DNA of 64,000 nucleotides from Streptomyces lydicus. Lineage in GTDB: Bacteria; Actinomycetota; Actinomycetes; Streptomycetales; Streptomycetaceae. Below, piece by piece: positions 57,386 through 64,000 of this stretch. A program made the position numbers and the translations under genes. Numbering within the stretch: position 1 is the stretch's first letter; each line of letters begins with the position of its first letter. Under the pieces are notes generated by a model. It searched no databases and was not told the origin of the DNA. It saw only the letters and a program-made list of their open reading frames with translations. The stretch covers positions 7,998,001 through 8,062,000 of the forward strand of contig NZ_CP017157.1 in assembly GCF_001729485.1 (NCBI RefSeq), in the 5' to 3' direction.

Positions 57386-57760
57386 CTAGTCGGGCATGCC
57401 GCCGCGTCCACGCCGGAAGCGGCCGCGCCCGGGGCGTTCGGGCGGTCGGGGGATGTACGGCAGCCGGTCCTGCGTCTCGCTCGTACGGCTCCATGCGCGG
57501 CTCAACGCCGGCCGGACGTAGGTGAGTTCGGTGCGTGGCGCCCGGGCCTCCTCGAACTCGCCCGGGTCCTGGCCGGTGACCGCTATCAGGTCGAGCAGCA
57601 TCCGCTCCGCCAGATCCGGCTCCAGCTGGACGCCCACCCCTTCGGAGCCCCACCGCAGCACCAGCTCGGCGGCCCGGGTCAGCCCCTCGTCGGTGGCGGT
57701 GGGAAACGCCAGCGCCAGGGAAGCCCGGACGATCTCCACCGCACTTTCGGCCTGCATCAA
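57386..57760 (-). CDS. Conserved hypothetical protein
   Basis: 124 residues, helical N-terminal half (AESAVEIVRASLALAFPTAT, LTRAAELVLRWGSEG) and a very basic Gly/Arg C-terminus. No family is recognised. It is convergent with osaB and lies 76 bp downstream of the DUF6313-like gene on the same strand. Function is unknown. Confidence 0.6.
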   Translation of the reverse strand: MMQAESAVEIVRASLALAFPTATDEGLTRAAELVLRWGSEGVGVQLEPDLAERMLLDLIAVTGQDPGEFEEARAPRTELTYVRPALSRAWSRTSETQDRLPYIPRPPERPGRGRFRRGRGGMPD

Positions 57761-57836
57761 ACGCCGTCCTCTCCCCGGGAGTCAGCCGTTCGCCGCTCCG
57801 TTCCGCGCCACCACGCGCCCCGCGCCACCCGTGCCC

Positions 57837-58502
57837 TCACGGCTTCCGGGCGACGCACACCACGCACAGCCCGACCAGCGCGGCCGGCCGCATGTGGATG
57901 AGCGTCGCGTCCTGCGCCTGGCGCAGGCACTCGTGCCGGTCGAGCTTGGAGAACTGCTGGGTGCTCATGGTGTCCTTGATGATGACTTCCCAGTGGTCCT
58001 GGGCTTTCACCCAGTCGTTGCGGTGGGCGACGCGCACGAAGGCGTCCACGAAGACCTGCTCGGCCAGCGTCCCGTGGAAGTACCCGCCGAGGTAGTCGAT
58101 CCTGGACGGCGGCCGCAGCCTGGCCGCCCAGCCGCGCCGCTGGAAGAGCGTGCTGGTCGAGATCGACTTCACGCTCTGGATGCGGGTGGCGATCACATGA
58201 CCGGCCACACCACCGATGACCGCCGGCACGGCCAGCCAGCCGATGACGGACGCCAGCCACAGCAGCGTGTGCTGGGGCGGGTCGATCAGGGTGAAGGTCC
58301 GGTACACCTCGCCGGGACCCGCCGCCCGCGCGGCGAAGACGTACAGCAGGGTGACGCCGGTGGCGAACGGCAGTCCCCAGTCGATGGTCCACTGCGTCAG
58401 CCCGGCCAGCGCCTTCCGGGAGCGCCACAGCCGCCTGATCCTGCGCGTACGGCGTACCGGCGGCAGCGCCAGATCCAGGGGTATAGGGATCGGGTTGTTC
58501 AA
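57837..58502 (-). CDS. Membrane protein, DUF6313-like
   Basis: 221 residues. Two clear membrane segments (LPFATGVTLLYVFAARAAG, LASVIGWLAVPAVIGGVAGHVI) precede a soluble domain (RIDYLGGYFHGTLAEQVFVDAF, DTMSTQQFSKLDRHECLRQAQ), and a last hydrophobic stretch ends the protein. I assign it tentatively to DUF6313. The role is unknown. Confidence 0.6.
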   Translation of the reverse strand: MNNPIPIPLDLALPPVRRTRRIRRLWRSRKALAGLTQWTIDWGLPFATGVTLLYVFAARAAGPGEVYRTFTLIDPPQHTLLWLASVIGWLAVPAVIGGVAGHVIATRIQSVKSISTSTLFQRRGWAARLRPPSRIDYLGGYFHGTLAEQVFVDAFVRVAHRNDWVKAQDHWEVIIKDTMSTQQFSKLDRHECLRQAQDATLIHMRPAALVGLCVVCVARKP

Positions 58503-58654
58503 CGGCGCCCCCGTTCGTCCTGCTCACACACAGGGCGGGCCCGGCCGGTCAGGCACGCGCTCACCACGCAGGATTCTAGACACCCGGGCTGCGGCCCGTG
58601 CCGGTAACAGCGCTTTTGGGCAGGGGAGTTGACGCCCCCGGGGCTTCCGGTTCC

Positions 58655-58722
58655 CGGACTCAGTTCCCGGAATCGGGTTCCGGACTCAGTTCTCGGAATC
58701 GGTTCTCGGACTCAGTTCTCGG
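58655..58722. repeat. 26-bp tandem repeat at the P450 3' end
   Basis: CGGACTCAGTTC(C/T)CGGAATCGG units occur about 2.6 times (58655, 58681, 58707) and run into the P450 stop codon, so the stop and terminal residues lie within the repeat. Confidence 0.75.
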
Positions 58723-59998
58723 CCCAGGTGACCGGGAGGCTGTGCACGCCGTAGATGTTCATGTCGGTGCGCAGCGGCACCTCCTCCGGCGGGACGGCCA
58801 GGCGCAGGGTCGGGAACCGGGTGAGCAGGGCGGGGAGGGCCACCTTCATCTCGACGCGGGCCAGTTGCTGGCCGAGGCACTGGTGGATGCCGTGGCCGAA
58901 GCCCAGATGGCCGGTGGCCTTGCGGTGGATGTCGAGGGTGTCGGGGTCGGCGAACTTCGCCGGGTCCCGGTTGGCGGCTTCGAGGGAGAGGGTGACCGAC
59001 TCACCGGCCTTGATCACCTGGCCGTCCAGTGCGACGTCCTCCAGCGCCACCCGCACCGTGGTGTGCGCGACGGTCAGGTAGCGCATCAGCTCCTCCACGG
59101 CCTGGTCGGCGAGGTCCGGGCCGCCGCGCAGGGCGGCGGCCTGTTCGGGGTGGCGCAGCAGGGCGAAGGTGCCGTGGGCGAGCATGTTGGCGGTGGTGTC
59201 GAGGCCGGCGGCGAGCAGGAAGCTGCCGAGGCCGCTCAGTTCCTCGTCAGTGAGGTCGGAGTCCCGGGCCAGGTCGCCGAGCAGGTCGTCGGTGGGTGCG
59301 GCCCGCTTGGCCAGGACCAGCCCGTGCAGGTACTCCTGGAGCCCGGTCATGGCCGCGTACTGCTCCTCCGGTGTCACGTCCCGCGTCATCAGCGCGACCG
59401 TGTGCCGGTGGAAGGTGTCGCGGTCCGCGTACGGCACGCCCAGCAGCTCACAGATCATCAGCGCGGGGATGGGCTGGGCAAACGCCGGAACCAGGTCCGC
59501 GCCCGGGCCCCGGCGTTCCATCGCGTCCAGGTGCTCGGTGGTGATCTCCTCGACCCGGTCGGTGAGCTGCCGCATCCTGCGGACCGTGAACTTACCCATG
59601 AGCAGGCGCCGGTAGCGGGTGTGTTCGGGCGCGTCCATCCCGGTCATGTCGCCGACCGGGGCCGGCGGCAGGGGGCCTTCGGGCCCGCCGGGGAAGGGGT
59701 AGTGCATCAGCTCGTAGCGTGCGCTGAAGCGCGAGTCACCCAATATGGCGCGGGTGACGGCGTGGCCGGTGGCGAGCCGGCCCAGATGGCCGTCGGGGTA
59801 GCGCAGCCGGCTGAGCGGGCGCTCCTCCCGCACCCGGGCCAGGCCGGCGGGCGGATCGAACGGGCAGCCGGTGGGGCGGGCCGGGTCCAGGGTGGGGACC
59901 TCCTGCGAGCCGGGAAGGTCCGACGGGTCGTGGGACATGTCGTGGGACAGGTCGTGGGGCATGTCGTGGGGCATGTCGTGGGGCATGTCGTGGGGCAT
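58712..59998 (-). CDS. Cytochrome P450
   Basis: 428 residues from the ATG preceded by GGAGGACACC. The I-helix is [12 protein letters not shown] (the A-G-x-D-T-T oxygen-binding turn), ExxR is EELMRYL and the haem loop is [16 protein letters not shown] with Cys as axial ligand. The N-terminus is an odd repeat of HDMP/HDLS units. No ferredoxin gene is adjacent, so electrons come from a distant partner. The CYP105/CYP107-like look of the Streptomyces bacterial class I enzymes is evident; the substrate is unknown. Confidence 0.92.
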   Translation of the reverse strand: MPHDMPHDMPHDMPHDLSHDMSHDPSDLPGSQEVPTLDPARPTGCPFDPPAGLARVREERPLSRLRYPDGHLGRLATGHAVTRAILGDSRFSARYELMHYPFPGGPEGPLPPAPVGDMTGMDAPEHTRYRRLLMGKFTVRRMRQLTDRVEEITTEHLDAMERRGPGADLVPAFAQPIPALMICELLGVPYADRDTFHRHTVALMTRDVTPEEQYAAMTGLQEYLHGLVLAKRAAPTDDLLGDLARDSDLTDEELSGLGSFLLAAGLDTTANMLAHGTFALLRHPEQAAALRGGPDLADQAVEELMRYLTVAHTTVRVALEDVALDGQVIKAGESVTLSLEAANRDPAKFADPDTLDIHRKATGHLGFGHGIHQCLGQQLARVEMKVALPALLTRFPTLRLAVPPEEVPLRTDMNIYGVHSLPVTWAEN

Positions 59999-60171
59999 GG
60001 TGTCCTCCGGTACGAAGGGAAAGCGGGCAGGCGGGGGCCCGGCGCGTGGTGGGCGTGCGAGCCCCCGGTGTGGTGTGTCCGTGCGGGCCCGGCGGCGGTT
60101 CGGGTGTGCGGGCCCGTGGGAGGTGGCGGTGGCGTCTCGGGCGGCGCCGACTCGGTGGTGCCGTACGCGGG

Positions 60172-60963
60172 TTACCGGGTGCCTGTGCGGTTGAAGGTGC
60201 GGCGGGCCCACACGTAGCCGACCAGGGTGAGGGCGAGGCACCAGGCGACGGCGAGGTAGGCGCTGTTGCCGATCTCGGTGCCCATCAGCAGACCGCGCAG
60301 CGTCTCGATGACCGGGGTGAACGGCTGGTACTCCGCGAACCAGCGCAGTCCCGTGGGCATGGAGTCCGGCGGGACGATGGCGCTGCCGAGGAAGGGCAGG
60401 AACGTCAGCGGCATGGGCAGGTTGCTGGCCGACTCGGGGTTCTTGGCCACCAGGCCAATTCCGGCCGCCAGCCAGGTCAGCGCCAGGGTGACCAGCGCGA
60501 GGACACCGAGGGCGGCGATCCACTCGACGGGAGAGGCCGTGGGGCGGAAGCCCATGGCCAGGGCGACGCCGATGACCAGGGCGATGGCGGCCATGGTCTG
60601 TATGACGCTGCCGACGACATGGCCGGTCAGAAAGGCGGCCCGGGAGATCGACATCGTACGGAACCGGTTGACGATGCCCTCGGTCATGTCGACGCAGACG
60701 CCGACCGCGGTGGCCAGCGCCCCGGAGGTCGCGGCCATCAGGATGATCCCGGGGGCGACATAGTCGATGTACGCGCCGCCGCCCTTGGACGAGCCGCCGA
60801 TACCGCTGCCCAGGGCCCCGCCGTAGACGTAGTTGAACAGCAGCAGGATGACGACCGGCATCGCGACGACGGAGAACGTCATGGACGGGTAGCGCAGCGC
60901 GTGCTTCAGGTTGCGCCGCAGCATGGTCGCCGAGTCCCGCGCGGCGTAGGACAGCGTGCTCAT
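60172..60963 (-). CDS. ABC-2 type permease, DrrB-like
   Basis: 263 residues with six membrane helices ([40 protein letters not shown]). The segment [21 protein letters not shown] is the family's cytoplasmic loop. It starts inside the ATPase gene (4-bp overlap). Together they resemble DrrAB exporters for drugs or lipids. Confidence 0.9.
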   Translation of the reverse strand: MSTLSYAARDSATMLRRNLKHALRYPSMTFSVVAMPVVILLLFNYVYGGALGSGIGGSSKGGGAYIDYVAPGIILMAATSGALATAVGVCVDMTEGIVNRFRTMSISRAAFLTGHVVGSVIQTMAAIALVIGVALAMGFRPTASPVEWIAALGVLALVTLALTWLAAGIGLVAKNPESASNLPMPLTFLPFLGSAIVPPDSMPTGLRWFAEYQPFTPVIETLRGLLMGTEIGNSAYLAVAWCLALTLVGYVWARRTFNRTGTR

Positions 60964-61946
60964 CGGGCGTTCTCCTTCTGCGGGCCGGCCTGGCCGGTGA
61001 GGGTGAGGAAGACGTCGTCGAGGTCGGGGGTGTGCACCGTGAGGGCCTCGGCCTCCAGGGCCACGGACTCCAGGACGTCGAGGACGGAGCGCAGAGCGGG
61101 GATGCTGCCGTCGCTGGGAATGCGCAGGGCGAGCGCCTCGCCCTCGCGGGTCGCGGTGCCGAAGAGGTCGGCGGCCGAGGCGAGCCTGCGCTCGTCGGCG
61201 AACCGGAGGCGGAGGTGACCGCCGGGGATACGGCGCTTGAGCTCCTCCGCGGTGCCCTCGGCGACCAGCACGCCCCGGTCCAGGACGGCGATCCGGTCGG
61301 CGAGCTGGTCGGCCTCCTCCAGGTATTGCGTCGTCAGGAAGATCGTGACGCCCTCGTCGGCGACCAGGCTGCGGATGGTCTCCCACATCGTGCGGCGGCT
61401 GCGCGGGTCGAGTCCGGTGGTCGGCTCGTCGAGGAAGATGATGCGGGGATCGCCGACCAGGGTCATCGCGAGGTCGAGCTTGCGGCGCATACCGCCCGAG
61501 AAGGTGGCGACCGGCTTGCGGGCCACCGCGGTCAGCTCGAAGCGGCGCAGCAGCTCGGCGGCGCGGCGGCGGCCCTCGCGGCGGGGCAGGTGGTGCAGGT
61601 CCGCCATCAGCAGGAGGTTCTCCTCGGCGGTGAGGAGGTTGTCCACGGCGGCGAACTGGCCGGTGACGCCGATCGCGGCGCGTACCGCGTCGGCCTCGCG
61701 GACCAGGTCGTGGCCCGCGAGCCGGGCCTGGCCGGCGTCGGCGGGGAGAAGCGTGGAGAGGATCTGCACGGTGGTGGTCTTGCCGGCGCCGTTGGGCCCG
61801 AGCAGGGCGAAGACCGTGCCCTCGGGGATGGTCAGGTCGATGCCGTCGAGGACGACCTTGTCTCCGTAGGACTTGCGGAGGCCGACGGCGGTGAGCGCCG
61901 CGGCCGTTCTCGTCGGTGGGACGGCGGTGGTGGATGCTGCGGTCAT
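60960..61946 (-). CDS. ABC transporter ATPase, DrrA-like
   Basis: 328 residues. Walker [17 protein letters not shown], signature [17 protein letters not shown], Walker [18 protein letters not shown] and H-loop [11 protein letters not shown] are all intact. The C-terminal ~90 residues ([22 protein letters not shown]) match the DAAP/DrrA-type extension. It is coupled to the permease gene. Probable exporter; substrate unknown. Confidence 0.93.
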   Translation of the reverse strand: MTAASTTAVPPTRTAAALTAVGLRKSYGDKVVLDGIDLTIPEGTVFALLGPNGAGKTTTVQILSTLLPADAGQARLAGHDLVREADAVRAAIGVTGQFAAVDNLLTAEENLLLMADLHHLPRREGRRRAAELLRRFELTAVARKPVATFSGGMRRKLDLAMTLVGDPRIIFLDEPTTGLDPRSRRTMWETIRSLVADEGVTIFLTTQYLEEADQLADRIAVLDRGVLVAEGTAEELKRRIPGGHLRLRFADERRLASAADLFGTATREGEALALRIPSDGSIPALRSVLDVLESVALEAEALTVHTPDLDDVFLTLTGQAGPQKENAR

Positions 61947-62120
61947 GGCGGAAAGGTCCCCCCTAAGGTGTGGCCGGCCATGTCACGTGCTGCCGTTGCG
62001 GTGCGGTGCGAGGCGGTTCTGGTGGGGCTGAGCTGCGGCATCTGTGTGGTCGGTGCGTTCTCTGTGCGGTGCGGGGCACGGCGCCTCGGCGGCTGCCGTG
62101 CGGTGGGTGTCTTCGCGAGG

Positions 62121-62957
62121 TCAGGCGCGGCGGATGACGATGTCGCCGAGGGCCGTACGGGCCCGCACCTCGACGGTCTCGTCGGACGCGTCGGGGCCTT
62201 CGGCGGCTCCGAGTTCGTTGCGCACACCGCCGAGGCGGGTGTTCACGTCGAGCCAGGCGGCGGTGGACCGACGGATGCCGACCTCGATGTCACCGGCGGC
62301 CGCCTCCAGCACGACCTGGCCGCGGGCGACCTCGCCGACCCGGAGGGCGCCGTTGGCGGACCGGGCGTCGACTCCGGCGTGGGCGACGCCGACAGAGATC
62401 AGGCCGTTGGCGGATTTGGCCCGCAGGTCGCCGTGCACCTCGCCGATCACGCTCTCGCCGTTGCCGTTCTTGACCGCCGCGGTGCCCGCGATCTCGCCGA
62501 TGTCGATCCGGCCCATGCCCGCGACCTCGGCGTCCCCGGTGATGCGGTCCACGCTGATGCCGCCGTGGTCGGTCCGTACGTTCGCCGTCGCGGCCTCCTC
62601 GACCTGGATGGTGCCGACGGAGGTCTTGATGCGGCAGTTCCCGAGGCGGCCTTCGCAGACGATGTCGGCCACGGGTGTGGTGACCTGGACATCGGAGCCG
62701 GCCGGCAGCTCGATGCTCACGTCGATCGAGCCGTTCCTGCCGAACAGGGAACGCTTCTTGGGGCCCTTGACCACCAACTGGCCGTTGGACAGCGAGACCT
62801 TGGTCTGCTGCGCGACCCGCACATCGGCGTCCTCCGCGGCGTTGCTCGGCACCACCTCGACGACGGTGTCCGTGCGCTTGCTCGCGCTGATCCGGGCGGA
62901 GCCGACGTCGAATTCGAGGGTGACGGAGATGGGTTCCGGAGTGTCGTATCCAGGCAT
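62121..62957 (-). CDS. DUF4097-type beta-strand repeat protein
   Basis: 278 residues with repeating short strands (GSARISASKRTDTVVEV, ANVRTDHGGISVDRITGD, GDLRAKSANGLISVGVAHAG) typical of DUF4097 right-handed beta-helices. No signal peptide or membrane segment is seen. The ABC genes lie 174 bp downstream and a ribbon-helix-helix gene 148 bp upstream on the same strand, an arrangement often kept in Streptomyces. It may be an adhesin-like or scaffold protein; the role is unknown. Confidence 0.85.
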   Translation of the reverse strand: MPGYDTPEPISVTLEFDVGSARISASKRTDTVVEVVPSNAAEDADVRVAQQTKVSLSNGQLVVKGPKKRSLFGRNGSIDVSIELPAGSDVQVTTPVADIVCEGRLGNCRIKTSVGTIQVEEAATANVRTDHGGISVDRITGDAEVAGMGRIDIGEIAGTAAVKNGNGESVIGEVHGDLRAKSANGLISVGVAHAGVDARSANGALRVGEVARGQVVLEAAAGDIEVGIRRSTAAWLDVNTRLGGVRNELGAAEGPDASDETVEVRARTALGDIVIRRA

Positions 62958-63009
62958 GGCTGTGCCGTCCTTTTGACTGTGGTCTGCGTTTCCGCTGGTG
63001 AAGCGGGTG

Positions 63010-63101
63010 TGGGTGGGGTGGGCACGGTAGGTGTGGTGGGCGCGGTAGGTGGGGTGGGCACGGTAGGTGTGGTGGGCGCGGTAGGTGGGGTGGGTGCGGT
63101 C
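63010..63101. repeat. 36-bp tandem repeat between genes
   Basis: GGTGGGGTGGGCACGGTAGG-type units of 36 bp occur about 2.4 times in the gap between the RHH stop and the DUF4097 start. G-rich on the plus strand. A spacer or binding role is possible. Confidence 0.75.
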
Positions 63102-63105
63102 GGGT

Positions 63106-63642
63106 CTAGCGGACCCAGCCCGTGAAGCCCTGCTGGCCTCGGGGGCGGTTGGGGGCTGACGGCCGGCTGAGGCGCTCGCCCGGTTCCAGGGCGGTGGCCA
63201 CGGCCCGCACGAGCCAGGCGTTCACCGAGAGGCCCTCCCGCCCCGCGGCGTCCTCGACCCGGGCCTTGAGGTGGGCCGGGAGACGGAAGTTGATCCGCGC
63301 CGTGCCGCCCTCCTCCGCCTCCGCGGGCACCGGCGCCGGGTGCGCCGCCGCACCGGTGGCGCTCCCCAGTTCCTCGACCGTTTCGTACGGCTCCGCGCTC
63401 GGCGGCATGCTCACCACGAACTCGGGGTCGAGCCCGCGCAGCCGTACATCGACCGAGCCCGGCGCCAGGTCACGGGTGACCTCTCCCATGGCGGCGGAGA
63501 GCGCGTTGAGCAGGGTGAGCCGGGCGGCCGACTCAAGGGGTGTGGTGAGGCGTTCGGCCAGCGCTCGGGCTTCGTCCCCGCCAGCATCGGCGGCGACCGC
63601 AAGCTCGTGCCGGAGATTGTCGACGTACGGCGTGAGGTCCAT
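63106..63642 (-). CDS. HicB/ribbon-helix-helix-type protein
   Basis: 178 residues from the ATG at MDLTPYVDNLRHELAVAAD. The C-terminal part (ARINFRLPAHLKARVEDAAGREGLSVNAWLVRAVATAL) is a ribbon-helix-helix DNA-binding motif as in HicB-type antitoxins. The N-terminal helical region is typical of the Streptomyces version. No HicA-like toxin gene is next to it, so it is more likely a local regulator of the DUF4097/ABC genes. Confidence 0.8.
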   Translation of the reverse strand: MDLTPYVDNLRHELAVAADAGGDEARALAERLTTPLESAARLTLLNALSAAMGEVTRDLAPGSVDVRLRGLDPEFVVSMPPSAEPYETVEELGSATGAAAHPAPVPAEAEEGGTARINFRLPAHLKARVEDAAGREGLSVNAWLVRAVATALEPGERLSRPSAPNRPRGQQGFTGWVR

Positions 63643-63907
63643 GACGCCATGATGGCACCACAATGACGCCATCGCAAGCATCTTCGGCGCGCGAGCGACG
63701 CCCCCATGGCGACAGGGCGAGAAAGGCGCAGGTCAGAGGCGGCGCCATGGTGACGGGTTACGGCGCACAGACATGGCGCCACTGCGGCGCCACAGGCGGT
63801 GCCACCCGGTTCGGGCAGCGCCGCGGCGGGCAGGAGTCGGCCCCAGGAACAGCTCCCCCGCCCCTGGTTCAGGGTGTTTCAATGACCACCGACCTACAGG
63901 GGGAACA

Positions 63908-64000
63908 ATGCACGTAGACGTAGACACAGCCGTGGACAGAGATGTTGACCTCGGCCGCGGACTCGTCCTGGGCCCGGGAGGAATCATCGGGACCGCCTGG
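63908..64000 (+). CDS. Patatin-like phospholipase, 5' end only
   Basis: The first 31 codons run to the window edge: MHVDVDTAVDRDVDLGRGLV then LGPGGIIGTAW. The glycine-rich G-P-G-G-I-I-G motif resembles the oxyanion-hole loop (DGGGxxG) at the start of patatin-like phospholipases. GGGGG lies eight bases upstream of the ATG. The catalytic GxSxG would lie outside the window. Confidence 0.55.
   Translation, partial: MHVDVDTAVDRDVDLGRGLVLGPGGIIGTAW

Noticed and set aside
59999..60523. N-terminal extension of the P450 frame
   Set aside because: The extension overlaps the ABC permease gene, has no P450 character, and a good ribosome-binding site precedes the inner ATG.

Overview
The window is high-GC DNA with the codon bias, GTG starts, short overlaps and gene families of a Streptomyces (or very close) chromosome. 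Supporting signs are an SSI-type protease inhibitor, an OsaA/OsaB/OsaC-like osmosensing locus, DrrAB-like ABC genes and an integrated element of the actinomycete integrative and conjugative (AICE) type. Species cannot be given from the sequence alone.

Layout. (1) 1-17300: ordinary chromosome. It holds a YceI-type protein, an oxidoreductase/TetR divergent pair, a TetR/MFS efflux pair with perfect inverted-repeat operators, two coupled membrane glycosyltransferase genes (one with a collagen-like tail) beside a two-component system, an FMN reductase, an amidohydrolase, a DUF2797 protein, an aminoglycoside-phosphotransferase-like remnant, and a GlxA regulator divergent from a quinone reductase. 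(2) 17330-19420: initiator tRNA with its terminator, DUF4186, a small membrane protein and a 2H phosphoesterase. (3) About 19500-28050: a decayed accessory region that I interpret as an older integrated element. It carries a frameshifted IS5-like insertion sequence plus an inverted fragment of it flanking a low-GC membrane gene, a NUDIX gene convergent with an HTH-TPR regulator, a four-gene translationally coupled operon, and the C-terminal remnant of a tyrosine integrase. (4) 28009-42328: an integrated AICE of about 14.3 kb. It is bounded by a perfect 44-bp direct repeat that is the 3' end of tRNA-Arg(ACG), with paired 10-bp arm-type repeats just inside both ends. Its backbone is NUDIX (Pif-like), GntR (KorSA-like), a structured leader, a spread/transfer operon, an FtsK-type TraSA-like translocase, DUF2742, a P4-type helicase, excisionase and integrase. 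Its left end carries low-GC cargo: a predicted PD-(D/E)XK nuclease with an inserted winged helix, a Ser/Thr kinase and a barrel-like protein with a TGT-like Cys/His cluster. (5) 42780-64000: chromosome again, with tRNA-Ser(GCT), an SSI-like inhibitor, a 1349-residue degenerate hybrid sensor, an acyl-CoA ligase, the osaC/osaA/osaB locus, small unknown genes, a cytochrome P450, an ABC-2 exporter, a DUF4097 protein, a ribbon-helix-helix protein and the first 31 codons of a patatin-like gene.

How it fits together. The AICE reads as a complete self-transmissible unit: int/xis for site-specific recombination, a P4-type helicase for replication, TraSA-like and Spd-like proteins for double-stranded DNA transfer and spread, and a GntR repressor with matching operators at its own promoter and at the transfer-operon promoter. 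The best candidate for an undescribed system is the kinase/barrel/nuclease cargo at 28507-31497, by position and composition a possible defence or element-competition module. A homologue of the transmembrane Pycsar effector sits inside the transfer operon. Functional statements about the cargo are inference from motifs and context.
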